Assembly: GCF_008935075.1 (NCBI RefSeq)
Contig: NZ_CP044545.1
Location: 1,019,501-1,083,500, forward strand
Direction of reading: 5' to 3'
DNA: 64,000 nt
Origin: Pradoshia sp. D12
GTDB taxonomy: Bacteria; Bacillota; Bacilli; Bacillales; Pradoshiaceae
Under the pieces are notes generated by a model, which saw only the letters and a list, made by a program, of their open reading frames with translations, had not been told where the DNA came from and ran no database searches. Positions 1-9,378 of this stretch are shown in pieces. Within the stretch, counting starts at the first letter, position 1. The number at the start of each line of letters is the position of its first letter. The position numbers and the translations under genes are program-made.

Positions 1-78
1 CTTCTTTCTCCGCTGACCTTCCAGCAAGGGGAGTCCATTCCATGTATAGCACACGCAGTTGCTATTGAAAGACTATAG
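1..78 (+). CDS. spoVAD: Stage V sporulation protein AD, C-terminal end (partial)
   Basis: The window opens inside a reading frame that ends in TAG at 76-78. The 25 visible residues finish with the SpoVAD-like tail GESIPCIAHAVAIERL. SpoVAD is the thiolase-fold protein that binds dipicolinic acid and works with the SpoVA channel to load it into the forespore. The next gene, spoVAE, starts 23 bases later on the same strand, which is the normal spoVA operon order and supports the call. Only the extreme C-terminus is present, so nothing can be said about the rest of the gene. Confidence 0.75.
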   Translation, partial: LLSPLTFQQGESIPCIAHAVAIERL

Positions 79-100
79 CGTTGAAAGGTGAGGAGCATAT

Positions 101-457
101 ATGCTGGCAATGTTTTTTTGGGCCTTTGTTGTAGGAGGCATTATTTGTGTGATTGGACAGCTTCTATTTGATGTAGCAAAATTAACGCCTGCCCATACTC
201 TTTCGACATTTGTTGTCATTGGCGCTATATTGGGTGGTTTTGGATGGTATGAACCATTATTGGATTTTGCAGGTGCTGGGGCATCTATTCCGATAGTAAG
301 CTTTGGGAATTCGCTTGTAAACGGTGCTTTAGAGGAAGCAGAGAAGCATGGCATCGTTGGCGTGTTAACCGGAATGTTTAAAATTACATCATCAGGCATA
401 ACGGCAGCGATAGTCTTTGGATTTATCGCAGCCTTGATTTTTAAACCAAAAGGTTAA
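101..457 (+). CDS. spoVAE: Stage V sporulation protein AE (SpoVAE/SpoVAEb)
   Basis: This 118-residue protein is almost entirely hydrophobic, with about four membrane segments. The stretches [20 protein letters not shown] near the start and [19 protein letters not shown] at the end are typical of SpoVAE. The family forms part of the inner spore membrane channel that moves calcium-dipicolinate into the forespore and releases it at germination. An AGGTGAGGAG ribosome binding site lies just upstream of the ATG, and the preceding spoVAD tail places it in the spoVA operon. That operon is normally transcribed in the forespore by sigma G. Length and content match the family. Confidence 0.93.
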   Translation: MLAMFFWAFVVGGIICVIGQLLFDVAKLTPAHTLSTFVVIGAILGGFGWYEPLLDFAGAGASIPIVSFGNSLVNGALEEAEKHGIVGVLTGMFKITSSGITAAIVFGFIAALIFKPKG

Positions 458-701
458 TGAAAGAGAACCCATTAATTGTATTCTAAAATTTAAATGGATG
501 GATGCAAAAGCGGTTGTAAGAGGGCTGGAGAGGGCTAGTAACAGCATGTGGAATGTATGATTGGTAATTTGTGTAACTTGGAAGAAAAATTCCATTTTCA
601 TGGTATTATAAAATTGAAAAAGCCGATAATTGATACCTGTTTAGAAGATCTAACACTCCAATTCCGTTGAATATATTCTGTATTAAAACAATAAGTTATG
701 G

Positions 702-726
702 GGAGGGCGCATGCTCTTCCTTTTTG
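702..726 (+). terminator. Weak terminator-like hairpin between spoVAE and the helicase
   Basis: GGAGGGC can pair with the CTCTTCC side through G-C and G-U pairs around a GCAT loop, followed by a run of five T. The remaining bases between spoVAE and the helicase (458-701) show no convincing gene. Confidence 0.4.
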
Positions 727-763
727 AGGTGTAGAATTTTTTATCTGGAAAGAAGGTAAAACG

Positions 764-3700
764 GTGAAAGAAAAACTAATTCATATGAGAGATAAATTGA
801 ATGATATTAGTCGTCGTAATCGCTCTATTCGATTATTGAAAATCTACAATAAATGGAGTTTTGATTTAACTGAACTAGATAAGTTATCAAACAGTAATGA
901 AAAAATCAGTGAAGCTATTGTAAAGAAAATCGTCATGCAGTCTAAAGGTGAAATTACGTTACTTAAGCCGACAATAGAGAATGAAGATTCGATGGTCATT
1001 TCGAAAAAACTCACAGATTTATTGCGAAATATAAAAGGAATTGAAGAAGAAACAGGTATTCACGACTTTTATTTAGGCTACCCCTTTATATCAGGAAGCC
1101 TCTCTGATGGGACTTTTTTTCAGGCTCCCCTATTCTTATATCCAATCCGTTTAGAAAAAAGTAAGGTAAATACACAGAGATGGATCATTCGTGTGGAAGA
1201 AGGTGGTCCGCAAATCAATCGCACTTTATTTTTGGCGTTTAAGAAATTAAATAGTGTCCAGTTTACCGAAGAATTTTTCGAAGAGGCTGCAGAAATCGCT
1301 AAGTCTTATGAGAGGGAAAAATGGGATACTTTCTTCCAAGCACATGATATTAATCTTTCATTTTCTAATGAAGGACTCACAAAGTTAAAAGAATATAAAA
1401 GGGATGAAATTCCTGAATCCACTGGAATCGTACTATTGGAAAATGCGATTATCGGAAACTTTCCACAAGGCGGTTCTTCACTAGTTAAAGACTTTGATGC
1501 CTTGATAGACCTTTCAGAGGACGCTAATCTATCATCGTTAGTCAGTGAATTGATAGAACCACAAGAGTTTGAGTCAGCAGTAGATTTAAACAATGACAAT
1601 GAAGATAATCAGACTAAAGAACCGGATATAATGAATTTGCTTGTTACGGATGGGTCACAGGAGGAAATATTAAAAGAAGCGAGATATAAGAAAGGGATTG
1701 TTGTTCACGGACCGCCTGGAACAGGGAAATCTCAGGTTATAGTTAATTTAATTACAGACGCACTTAGTCAGGGAAAGAAAATATTAGTAGTTTGTCAGAA
1801 AAGGGCTGCTCTAGATGTAGTATACCAACGCTTAGACGGGCTGAGATTATCCAATCATATAGCTTTGGTGCATGATGAAAAAACAGATCGAAAGCCGCTT
1901 TATAATAAAATTAGTGCGGTTCTTGAGACTAATAAAGTATTATTTGATCGGTCACTTGAAGATTTGAAATCCACATCAAATAGCTTGTTTACTCATGAAA
2001 AGCTGTTAAATGATATTGCTAAAGGGCTTTATGAGTACCAGGATTTTGGGTATCGTTTATATGATTTATACGGAAAAGCAACACCATTAGATCATATGGA
2101 CAAAATGCTAAATTTAAAACCTGTGTTAAGTGAGTTAAATAAAGATGTACTAGATGAGATTGGCGGAAAAATCTACAGTTATGCTGAATGGTACGAGCGA
2201 TTCGGCAGCGAGTCTTACGAATTGAAAAAGCGTAAATCATTCGCTCAATTTTCCATTAAAGATAAGCTTAACCTAGTAGAACTTCTAAATGATTTAATTG
2301 TGAAAGCGAAGAACGCCTCTGATTATTTGGATTCCTTGGATTACAAAAAAATTACACCTGCGTATACATGGCTAGTAGGTGGCAAGTTAGATAGTATCTA
2401 TCCTGATTTAGAGGGTACTGGTAAAAAGACACTACAAGGCTTGAGAATATGGTGGTGGACCTCTTTTTCAGGTAAAGCAATTATCGAGGAGTTATTAGAG
2501 GGCGGAAAATTTAAAGGAACAAGTTCTGCGGACTGGGTCAAAATTAAGCAAGCCCTTATAATCATGAATCAATTAGGTAAAGAAACAAAGAAAATGTCTA
2601 ATGAAATCAACCAGCTAAAAAAATATTTCGATGAGAAAATGATCGAAAATTATCAAAGCAGAATTGCGGATGGAGATATTCCATTACAGGAATTAGATCA
2701 ATTATTAGAGTATATTCATCAAGATTTTGAGGACTTACAGCAAATGGATTCATATTGGGAAGAGTGTTCAGAGGTCACGAAGAAAATCATTCAAGAACTC
2801 AGCGTGAAAAGTCCTGCTTCTGAACAAGCTCTACCGGAGTACTGGGTCCATTTATTTAAAAACTCGGCATATATTCATTGGATTGATGAAACGGAAAATA
2901 AATATCCCGAGGTTAAGAAGATTTCAACAAACGAATTTTCAAGGATACGGGAAAAGTTTAGTCAACTGGTTGACCGAAAAAGAGAGGTTGCTAACCAATA
3001 TTTAATTCATCAATTGACACAATCAGTCGAGGAGCTTAAGAAAGCTTACCCGAGGGAAATAAGAGATCTTAAACACCAGGCAGGGAAAAAGAGAATGATT
3101 TGGCCACTGCGCAAATTGGTGAATGAATTTGCTGAGAAGGGTCTTGTGGATTTAATGCCGGTTTGGTTGGCATCACCCGAAATAGTTTCTTCGATTTTCC
3201 CGTTAAATGATGATTTATTTGATTTGGTGATTTTCGATGAAGCTTCTCAATGTACAGTGGAGAGCGGTCTACCAGCAGTTTTTAGAGCAAAACAATTAAT
3301 TGTCGCTGGAGACGAAAAGCAATTGCCGCCATTTAATATGTTCCAGTCATCTTTTGTAAATGAAGATGATGAAGAAGAATATGATGTTGATGAATCGCAA
3401 AGTTTATTAAATCTAGCGAAAAGAAGGTTCCCAGAAAAAATTCTTCAGTGGCACTATCGTTCGAAATTTGAGGAACTCATTAACTTTTCTAATCATGCTT
3501 TTTATAATGGACATGTTCAGATTGCTCCCAATGTCGAGCCTTTAAAAGATCCTCCAGCTATCCAATGGAAAAAAGTGAATGGCAGATGGATCAATCAATC
3601 AAACGAAGTAGAAGCACTTGAGGTCTATAGACTATTAAAAGAAACATTGATTAAGCAGCCCGATAAAACTGTTGGTATTATAACTTTTAATGCCAAACAG

Positions 3701-4519
3701 CAAACAAAAATACTGGATATCATTGAAAAATCAGCTGCAAGCGATCAAGAATTCAATGTTGCTTATAATCAAGTGATGGCAAAAGAACTGGATGAAAGAG
3801 TATTTGTAAAAAATATTGAAAATGTTCAGGGTGATGAACGAGATATCATTATTTTCTCCATAGGATATGCTAAAAATGAAGAAGGAAAGGTCTATAATCG
3901 CTTCGGAATGCTTAACCAATATGGTGGAGAAAATAGATTGAATGTAGCCGTATCAAGAGCCAAGGAACGTATTATTGTAGTATCTAGTATCGAGCCGGAA
4001 GAACTGAATGTTGCGGGCACAGCACAAATTGGACCAAAGCTTCTTAAATCATATTTAAAATATGTAAGAGCTGTTTCACGTACTAACAGGGAGGAAATAC
4101 AGTCGGTTGTCCAGGAAATTAATGATAATGTAAATACACATGTACAAGAACTGGCACTGCATTTTGATTCCCCCTTTGAAGAACAGGTCTATACTCAATT
4201 AAGAAATTTAGGGTATGAAGTCCACACACAAGTAGGAATGTCCGGGTACAGAATCGATATGGCCATCGTCCATCCTAATGATTCTTCCAAATATATTTTA
4301 GGGATTGAATGTGATGGAGCGATGTACCATAGCTCGGCCAATGCAAAAGAACGGGATATCTATCGTCAAAGATTCCTTGAAAGCCGAGGATGGACAATCG
4401 AAAGAATCTGGAGTAGAAACTGGTGGAAAACCCCTGCTCAAGAAATCGAAAGAATGGATCAAAAGGTGAAAGAACTATTAAGAAACGAAGAATTAAAAAA
4501 GAAAGTTAATGCAATCTGA
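764..4519 (+). CDS. Superfamily I helicase with C-terminal Vsr/MTES_1575-like nuclease domain
   Basis: This 1251-residue protein begins with a DUF4011-like segment (residues 1-40, including RDKLNDISRRNRSIRL). A UvrD/Upf1-like ATPase follows, with Walker A GPPGTGKS at 316-323, Walker B and Q-rich motif VIFDEASQC at 822-830, GDEKQLPP about 30 residues later, and C-terminal helicase motifs near NVQGDERDIIIFSIGY and NVAVSRAKER. The last 100 residues, with GIECDGAMYHS at 1180-1190 and a following R..FL..RGW, look like a Vsr/MTES_1575-type endonuclease domain. Start is GTG at 764 behind AGAAGG. Helicase-nuclease fusions of this kind are frequent in accessory and defence loci, but no partner defence gene is visible here, so its role is inferred. 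It stands alone between spoVA and a tandem-repeat block. Confidence 0.85.
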   Translation: MKEKLIHMRDKLNDISRRNRSIRLLKIYNKWSFDLTELDKLSNSNEKISEAIVKKIVMQSKGEITLLKPTIENEDSMVISKKLTDLLRNIKGIEEETGIHDFYLGYPFISGSLSDGTFFQAPLFLYPIRLEKSKVNTQRWIIRVEEGGPQINRTLFLAFKKLNSVQFTEEFFEEAAEIAKSYEREKWDTFFQAHDINLSFSNEGLTKLKEYKRDEIPESTGIVLLENAIIGNFPQGGSSLVKDFDALIDLSEDANLSSLVSELIEPQEFESAVDLNNDNEDNQTKEPDIMNLLVTDGSQEEILKEARYKKGIVVHGPPGTGKSQVIVNLITDALSQGKKILVVCQKRAALDVVYQRLDGLRLSNHIALVHDEKTDRKPLYNKISAVLETNKVLFDRSLEDLKSTSNSLFTHEKLLNDIAKGLYEYQDFGYRLYDLYGKATPLDHMDKMLNLKPVLSELNKDVLDEIGGKIYSYAEWYERFGSESYELKKRKSFAQFSIKDKLNLVELLNDLIVKAKNASDYLDSLDYKKITPAYTWLVGGKLDSIYPDLEGTGKKTLQGLRIWWWTSFSGKAIIEELLEGGKFKGTSSADWVKIKQALIIMNQLGKETKKMSNEINQLKKYFDEKMIENYQSRIADGDIPLQELDQLLEYIHQDFEDLQQMDSYWEECSEVTKKIIQELSVKSPASEQALPEYWVHLFKNSAYIHWIDETENKYPEVKKISTNEFSRIREKFSQLVDRKREVANQYLIHQLTQSVEELKKAYPREIRDLKHQAGKKRMIWPLRKLVNEFAEKGLVDLMPVWLASPEIVSSIFPLNDDLFDLVIFDEASQCTVESGLPAVFRAKQLIVAGDEKQLPPFNMFQSSFVNEDDEEEYDVDESQSLLNLAKRRFPEKILQWHYRSKFEELINFSNHAFYNGHVQIAPNVEPLKDPPAIQWKKVNGRWINQSNEVEALEVYRLLKETLIKQPDKTVGIITFNAKQQTKILDIIEKSAASDQEFNVAYNQVMAKELDERVFVKNIENVQGDERDIIIFSIGYAKNEEGKVYNRFGMLNQYGGENRLNVAVSRAKERIIVVSSIEPEELNVAGTAQIGPKLLKSYLKYVRAVSRTNREEIQSVVQEINDNVNTHVQELALHFDSPFEEQVYTQLRNLGYEVHTQVGMSGYRIDMAIVHPNDSSKYILGIECDGAMYHSSANAKERDIYRQRFLESRGWTIERIWSRNWWKTPAQEIERMDQKVKELLRNEELKKKVNAI

Positions 4520-4600
4520 TTAATCCAGGTTGCTTATTTTGCTGCGAATCATTGATAACAGATGAAAAGGCTGGCATTAATGAGTTAAATATTGAATAGC

Positions 4601-4626
4601 AATACCCCGGCGATAGCCGGGGTATT
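4601..4626. terminator. Hairpin downstream of the helicase, degenerate first copy of the 85-bp repeat
   Basis: An 11-bp perfect stem (AATACCCCGGC at 4601-4611 with GCCGGGGTATT at 4616-4626) surrounds a four-base loop. It may end the helicase transcript, although the T-run is short. Its GC-rich core resembles the palindromes inside the repeats that follow. Confidence 0.45.
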
Positions 4627-4639
4627 TGTGTATGCGCCA

Positions 4640-4985
4640 AAGGTGCTCCAAAGGTGTGCGATAGGTGTGTGAAGTCCAGGAGAAAGCAGCTATGCCCCAC
4701 CACCTATGAGGCACCTATGCCCGGGCTATACCGGGGGATAGGTGGGTGAAAGGTAGGTGAAGTCCTGGGAAAAGCAGCTATACCCCACCTATGAGGCACC
4801 TATGCCCGGGCTATACCGGGGGATAGGCGGGTGAAAGGTAGGTGAAGTCCTGGGAAAAGCAGCTATACCCCACCTATGAGGCACCTATGCCCGGGACATA
4901 CCGGGGTAAAGGTGGGTGAAGTCCAGTGGAAAGTTCTACTATCAAACACCTACCGACCACCTTTCAGGGACCTGTGCCCCCAAAG
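4640..4985. repeat. GC-rich 85-bp tandem repeat with internal palindrome
   Basis: Units starting with CACCTATGAGGCACC lie at 4701, 4786 and 4871, giving an exact period of 85 bp. A degenerate partial copy lies upstream (about 4640-4700) and another decayed piece downstream (about 4930-4985). Units 1 and 2 differ by only a few bases. Inside each, CACCTAT-CCCGG pairs with CCGGG-ATAGGTG (first copy 4712-4744), so each unit can form a long hairpin. The block is far richer in G+C than its surroundings. No convincing reading frame runs through it. It lies between the helicase and the convergent acetyltransferase gene. Confidence 0.85.
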
Positions 4986-5005
4986 AAACTTTTTTTTGGT
5001 TTCCG

Positions 5006-5692
5006 CTATTGGATGGTTTCCGAAATATTCCTCTGAGACGTTATGCATTCATCAAGTACAGCTAAGGAAATTTTATTCATTTTATGATATTTTTCATGAT
5101 AGATTGCTGTAACAACTTGATCATAATTAATATCTTCTCCGCGAGTGAACTTTTTAAATGCGAGATATAAAGGCACCGGAGTTTGTCCAGTATATAGTGG
5201 TGGTTGGACATACTGGTATCCTTTTATAGGTGAAAAGCCAAGATGGTTAAAGAATTGAAGGCGATTTATGGTTTCTTTGTATTCTTCTTCGTTTTGCGCA
5301 TCAATTTCTCTTTCAGTTTCGAGGAAGATTCCCTTTAAGGATGGGTACCCAGCATGTACGGCATCTTCTTTAAGTAGTTTCTCCATTTTTAAAAGTGTTT
5401 GTTTCCCTAAGCCTTTCCCGCGTTCTTTCGGATCGGCTGCTATATAAACAATATAACCGCTATTTACTTGAGCTAAATAATGGGCAGTTGAGAAACAGAT
5501 TACTTTATCGTCTACGATTCCAACTAAAAAATGGAAATTATTTGGTGTGTTTTTCTCACGTTGTCTGATGGACTCGTAAAATACGCATTCATCTTCACGC
5601 ACGTATTCAGGAAAACAATCATGATATAAAGATAATGCTTTCCTTAATAGTTCATCCTCTAATTCTGTTACTTCTTTCCACTCTATAGCCAT
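5006..5692 (-). CDS. GNAT family N-acetyltransferase
   Basis: This 228-residue protein carries a GNAT fold. The acetyl-CoA pyrophosphate-binding motif A is visible as ERGKGLGKQTL at residues 90-100, preceded by the strand VYIAAD. The C-terminal part contains FFNHLGFSPI, the usual last motif. Residues 175-228 extend past the core domain. It is monocistronic, transcribed towards the GC-rich repeats, and its substrate cannot be inferred. The ATG at 5692 is preceded on the minus strand by a purine-rich site (AAGGAGT). Confidence 0.8.
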   Translation of the reverse strand: MAIEWKEVTELEDELLRKALSLYHDCFPEYVREDECVFYESIRQREKNTPNNFHFLVGIVDDKVICFSTAHYLAQVNSGYIVYIAADPKERGKGLGKQTLLKMEKLLKEDAVHAGYPSLKGIFLETEREIDAQNEEEYKETINRLQFFNHLGFSPIKGYQYVQPPLYTGQTPVPLYLAFKKFTRGEDINYDQVVTAIYHEKYHKMNKISLAVLDECITSQRNISETIQ

Positions 5693-5862
5693 GTGTATGA
5701 CTCCTTACTGTTTTCTTTTAGTGTAAAAGATATATTTACAGTAATTCAAGGTATTATTGCCGATTTTAATATTTGGGTATTCTTATATGGAGATTAGCCC
5801 AAACCGAGGAAACACTTTTAACATATGTTATGAGTGTACTAAGCGAAAGCGAGGTGACTTAC

Positions 5863-6021
5863 ATGTTTGGTTGTTATGGATACGGCGGCGGCGGAAGCAG
5901 CTGCGGTGGCGGCTATGGATACGGCGGTGGTGGTAGCTACGGCGGTGGCTACGGTTCTACTTTCGTACTAATCGTTGTACTATTTATCTTGTTAATTATT
6001 GTTGGCGCTAGCTTCTGCTAA
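5863..6021 (+). CDS. yjcZ: YjcZ-family small sporulation peptide
   Basis: The chosen ATG at 5863 follows the ribosome binding site GAGGTGACT, giving 52 residues. A longer in-frame upstream extension lacks a good site. The N-terminal 32 residues are Gly/Tyr/Ser-rich with two Cys, and the C-terminal 20 residues form one hydrophobic segment ([19 protein letters not shown]). This glycine-rich head plus single membrane helix is the signature of YjcZ-type proteins, which are common in Bacillus spores and have little known biochemistry. The neighbouring gene is spoVIF. Confidence 0.9.
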   Translation: MFGCYGYGGGGSSCGGGYGYGGGGSYGGGYGSTFVLIVVLFILLIIVGASFC

Positions 6022-6034
6022 TAATAATTGAAAT

Positions 6035-6065
6035 GCATAGAAGAGACCTAAAACCTCTTCTATGC
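6035..6065 (+). repeat. Inverted repeat after yjcZ
   Basis: GCATAGAAGAG at 6035-6045 pairs perfectly with CTCTTCTATGC at 6055-6065 over a 9-base loop. There is no T-run, so it is more likely a transcript-stabilising or processing hairpin than a terminator. Confidence 0.5.
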
Positions 6066-6104
6066 CCTACTGTTAATTAAGTATTTACAATTAGTAAATG
6101 AAAG

Positions 6105-6138
6105 AAAGGGATTTCAGTCTATACTGAATCCCTTTTTT
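6105..6138 (+). terminator. Intrinsic terminator of yjcZ
   Basis: AAAGGGATTTCAGT pairs with ACTGAATCCCTTT, with one bulged T and loop CTAT, followed by six T. This is a strong Rho-independent terminator. Confidence 0.85.
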
Positions 6139-6209
6139 GCATGGAGAAATGAGTCTCACCTTTCCTATTTTCTTTCATATGATAGCAGTAACGATAAGGA
6201 GGCTGAATT

Positions 6210-6467
6210 ATGGATAATGGATTCTTTAAAAATATGGAAAAGAAAACAGGCGTAAATATGAAAGATGTAATGGAGCTGGCTAATTCCTTACAAAATGCAA
6301 ATTTTAAAGATGAAAAAACAGTCCGGAACGTCATTAAGAGGGTTTCGCAAATTGCAAACAAGCCTGTACCGAAGGATGTAGAGGACCAGTTGGTACAATC
6401 AATCATTAAGGATGGGAAATCATTAGATTTTAATACAATTGCCAATATGATGAATAATAAAAAATGA
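6210..6467 (+). CDS. spoVIF: Stage VI sporulation protein F (SpoVIF)
   Basis: This 85-residue hydrophilic protein matches SpoVIF (YjcC) in size and in the segments MDNGFFKNMEKKTGVNMKDV and FNTIANMMNNKK. In Bacillus subtilis SpoVIF acts in the mother cell during late coat assembly and is needed for normal GerE-dependent gene expression and spore resistance. The AAGGAGG site lies 8 bases before the ATG. The following convergent gene is a YjcD-type helicase, the same order as yjcC-yjcD in Bacillus subtilis. Confidence 0.92.
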   Translation: MDNGFFKNMEKKTGVNMKDVMELANSLQNANFKDEKTVRNVIKRVSQIANKPVPKDVEDQLVQSIIKDGKSLDFNTIANMMNNKK

Positions 6468-6535
6468 GTAAAGGAGCCACCTTTACATATGAAGAACATT
6501 TGATTTGACTCAAACTGCCGATCTGTATTACTCGG

Positions 6536-8860
6536 TTATTTGGTAATCAGTTCTTCTTTGTAAGAGGGCTCCCCTTTTAAAATCGTTAAGAAACGGGAAG
6601 ATCTTGCCCGTTTTGAACGTCTATTTTCCGGTATGGAAATATATAATCCCGAGCATGCGCGTGTTACCGCTACATATAATAACCGTCTTTCTTCCTCCAT
6701 AGGTTTCCTGTCACCGTCACGCCAAGATTCCAGAGCATAATCATGAGGCATGTTTCCGTCTACGCAGCCAAGAATATAAACATATTTATATTCAAGTCCT
6801 TTTGAACGATGGATGGTGCTCAGCTGAATAGCATTTATTGTTTTTTTAGACATTGATTTAATCTCTTTTGACATGGCTGTCATATGATCCGCATGAAGAA
6901 TAAATTCCAGCACTGTATCAAAGCGTCTTGCAGCAATTTTCACATCCTTGATATCGTCCGACCCTTTGTCCATTTTATTGCCTTCATTCCCCCGCTTTTT
7001 GAGGTAGGCCCCAAAACCGAGTTCTTTTTCTATCATCTCGATAGCAGTTGATGGAGACAAATCCTTAAGTGAATGGATGACGGAGACAGCTTTATCTATT
7101 GCTCGCATTTGGAACGGTTTTAAATTATTGAGGAATCGAAGTGCCTCGAGCAAAGTGCAATCATTCAGGATGGATAGAGCTTTAGCATCCTGGACTGCCG
7201 ACTTTTTCAAATATAGCGGCGGTAATAAATCCTGTAGCATTCCCGGATCATCTGGATTTATACTTGCTTTCATAAAGGCCAAAATACTGCGCACAGTCTT
7301 TCTTGTATAAAAGGAATCATAGTCAGAATCCACCCGAAATGGAAGACTTGAAGATGCAAGCTTTTCAAAAATAGCACGGCTCATTGTATTGGTACGATAA
7401 AGAATCGCAAAATCCTCTGGGTTTGCTCCATGCCTTATTTTTTCGGTTATGTCGGTCATAATCATGATTGCCTCAGATTCTTCATCAAATGGATAAAATA
7501 AAACCGGAGAAGGTGATTGATCATGTGTAGCCACCATTTTTTTTGGTGTTCTTGTTTTATTTTGAGAAACAATCTTGTTGGCTGTTTGAATGATTTTATG
7601 CCCAGAACGGTAATTAGCTGACAAGATTATGGTTTCGAGATAATCGTAGTCAAGCTTCAGGTTTTGTAAAAAGGCAGAATCACTGCCACGGAATGAATAA
7701 ATGGCCTGATCATCGTCGCCTACAAAACATGCAGATTCTGCATTTGAAGCAAGCAGTCTAACAATCTCATATTGTACCTTATTAATATCTTGAAACTCAT
7801 CGATTAGAAAGTGTTTGAACCGGTTTCGATAAAAATTAAGAATCTGTTCATTCTCTTTTAAAAGTTGATAACAGCCTGTTTGCATATCATCAAAATCGAA
7901 TTTATTATTTATTTCTTTATATGATTCGTATTTTTTATAAAGCTCCTGGCAATTGACTTCCCAATCGTCAGCAGGATGAATATCCTGAGGAGATAATAAA
8001 TCGTTTTTCCATCTGCTGATTTGCTGTAAGGCTTGATCAAATGCAAATTCCCGTTCATCGATTCCTAATTCTGAAGCTGCTATTTTTAGGACATATTCTT
8101 TCTCCCCATCAAATTTTATCAATTTACTTGAATGCCATTTTTGAGGTTCATGTTGTAAAAGAATTCGATAAAAAATGGAATGGAAGGTACCGGTAAATAC
8201 ATGCTGCAGCATAAAGGGAGTTACACCGGGCATTTGCTGTAGCCTGCTTTTCATCTCAGCAGCTGCTTTAGATGTAAACGTAACGAGCATCACCGATTTA
8301 GGATCCGTTTGTTTTTCTAATAGTAAAAAGGCTGTCCGAGCAGTCAAAACACGGGTTTTTCCACTGCCTGCTCCTGCAAGAACGAGTAAATGTCTTGCAT
8401 CAGTTACGACAGCATTTGCTTGTTGATCGTCCAATAACCAGCCGTGGGCACTCAGAATGTCGATGAATGGATGATTGCTATTCACCCCAGGCAGATGTTT
8501 TTCATTATAGGATGGCAGACTTGTAATGGACTTTGGTCCTTGCCAGATAGTTTCATCAGAGCAATTGGTAATGGACCTGGATTGCGGTAAGCGAAATCCT
8601 CCGTATTCCACTGAAGCTTCATTCACTGCCGGATTCGTTTTCTCAGTTTTGTCCACACAAGGAGGACGTGAAGAATCACGATGAATAAAATATGGTTCTT
8701 CATGGATTCCAAGATACATATAAACAGGTTGACCACAATGATTACATTGAAGTTCACCATTTTTTCCAGCTTCATGAATACGAGCAAATGCCTCCTTGGG
8801 CCATGTGAGTAAAGAGATAGATTCGTTTTTCCAATTAGCTGTTTTCATCATATTCCTCAT
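6536..8860 (-). CDS. yjcD: UvrD/Rep-type ATP-dependent DNA helicase YjcD
   Basis: This 774-residue SF1A helicase has an unusual N-terminal 130 residues with a possible zinc site (C39, C42, H60, C68), similar in spacing to CoiA/zinc-ribbon segments. The helicase core begins at about residue 143 with the Q-motif-like DDQQANAV. Walker A is AGAGSGKT at 162-169, followed by DEFQDIN, GDDDQAIYSFRG, ANYRSG, STIHRSKGLE and VAVTRA. It is expected to unwind DNA in repair or recombination. The gene sits in the B. subtilis yjc order (spoVIF-yjcD-...-yjcF). Two further in-frame ATGs at 8851 and 8848 lie closer to a good GAGG site, so translation may begin at 8848. Confidence 0.92.
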   Translation of the reverse strand: MRNMMKTANWKNESISLLTWPKEAFARIHEAGKNGELQCNHCGQPVYMYLGIHEEPYFIHRDSSRPPCVDKTEKTNPAVNEASVEYGGFRLPQSRSITNCSDETIWQGPKSITSLPSYNEKHLPGVNSNHPFIDILSAHGWLLDDQQANAVVTDARHLLVLAGAGSGKTRVLTARTAFLLLEKQTDPKSVMLVTFTSKAAAEMKSRLQQMPGVTPFMLQHVFTGTFHSIFYRILLQHEPQKWHSSKLIKFDGEKEYVLKIAASELGIDEREFAFDQALQQISRWKNDLLSPQDIHPADDWEVNCQELYKKYESYKEINNKFDFDDMQTGCYQLLKENEQILNFYRNRFKHFLIDEFQDINKVQYEIVRLLASNAESACFVGDDDQAIYSFRGSDSAFLQNLKLDYDYLETIILSANYRSGHKIIQTANKIVSQNKTRTPKKMVATHDQSPSPVLFYPFDEESEAIMIMTDITEKIRHGANPEDFAILYRTNTMSRAIFEKLASSSLPFRVDSDYDSFYTRKTVRSILAFMKASINPDDPGMLQDLLPPLYLKKSAVQDAKALSILNDCTLLEALRFLNNLKPFQMRAIDKAVSVIHSLKDLSPSTAIEMIEKELGFGAYLKKRGNEGNKMDKGSDDIKDVKIAARRFDTVLEFILHADHMTAMSKEIKSMSKKTINAIQLSTIHRSKGLEYKYVYILGCVDGNMPHDYALESWRDGDRKPMEEERRLLYVAVTRACSGLYISIPENRRSKRARSSRFLTILKGEPSYKEELITK

Positions 8861-9003
8861 TTATATAAAAAATTTTAAAAACGACAGACAAATATCATCT
8901 TATCAAATCGAATCATATATTACAAAAGAGGATAGTAGTTTTATTCCCTTAAAAAGCGGGTAATAAAAGTAAAAAAAGGATAAAAAAGTGAGGTGGAAAA
9001 GGA

Positions 9004-9291
9004 ATGGGGTACATAAGTCCAATCACGCAATACGAATACATACAGTACACGAACAGAACGATTGCAGCGGAGAAGCTGACTAAAAATATGATCTCGTGCT
9101 TTCAGCCTGTACAGCCAATCAGATTCCATCGCAAGAATGAAGAACGGGATTCATTTGACAGGGAAATCAATTCAGACGATTTTAGAGGTTCATCTAATCG
9201 CATTTACAAAAATTATGTGCCGACAGAAATAGTCAAAAAAACCGCTACTGAAATGACTGGGGTCGGTCAATTTATTAATGAAAGTATTTAA
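9004..9291 (+). CDS. Hypothetical protein, yjcE position
   Basis: This small, polar 95-residue protein (N-terminus MGYISPITQYEYIQYTNR) has no recognisable domain or signal peptide. An AGTGAGGTGG ribosome binding site precedes the ATG, and a strong terminator follows. It lies between yjcD and yjcF, the place yjcE occupies in Bacillus subtilis. Sequence relationship to YjcE was not checked, so identity is by position only. Confidence 0.65.
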   Translation: MGYISPITQYEYIQYTNRTIAAEKLTKNMISCFQPVQPIRFHRKNEERDSFDREINSDDFRGSSNRIYKNYVPTEIVKKTATEMTGVGQFINESI

Positions 9292-9321
9292 ACCATACAT
9301 TTAAAATCACTCTATACATAT

Positions 9322-9357
9322 GGAAAGCAGCGTATTTTAATACGCTGCTTTCCTTTA
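9322..9357. terminator. Terminator after the yjcE-position gene
   Basis: GGAAAGCAGCGTA (9322-9334) pairs with TACGCTGCTTTCC (9341-9353), with a 6-base loop and a short T-run. It probably acts in both directions. Confidence 0.8.
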
Positions 9358-9378
9358 ATGTTTATGAGTATAAACACT

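Noticed and set aside
4640-4985. CRISPR array
   Set aside because: Units are contiguous 85-bp tandem copies without unique spacers, and no cas genes are present.
4876-5112. 78-codon frame through the tandem repeats
   Set aside because: It follows the repeat composition, has no ribosome binding site and is antisense to the acetyltransferase gene.
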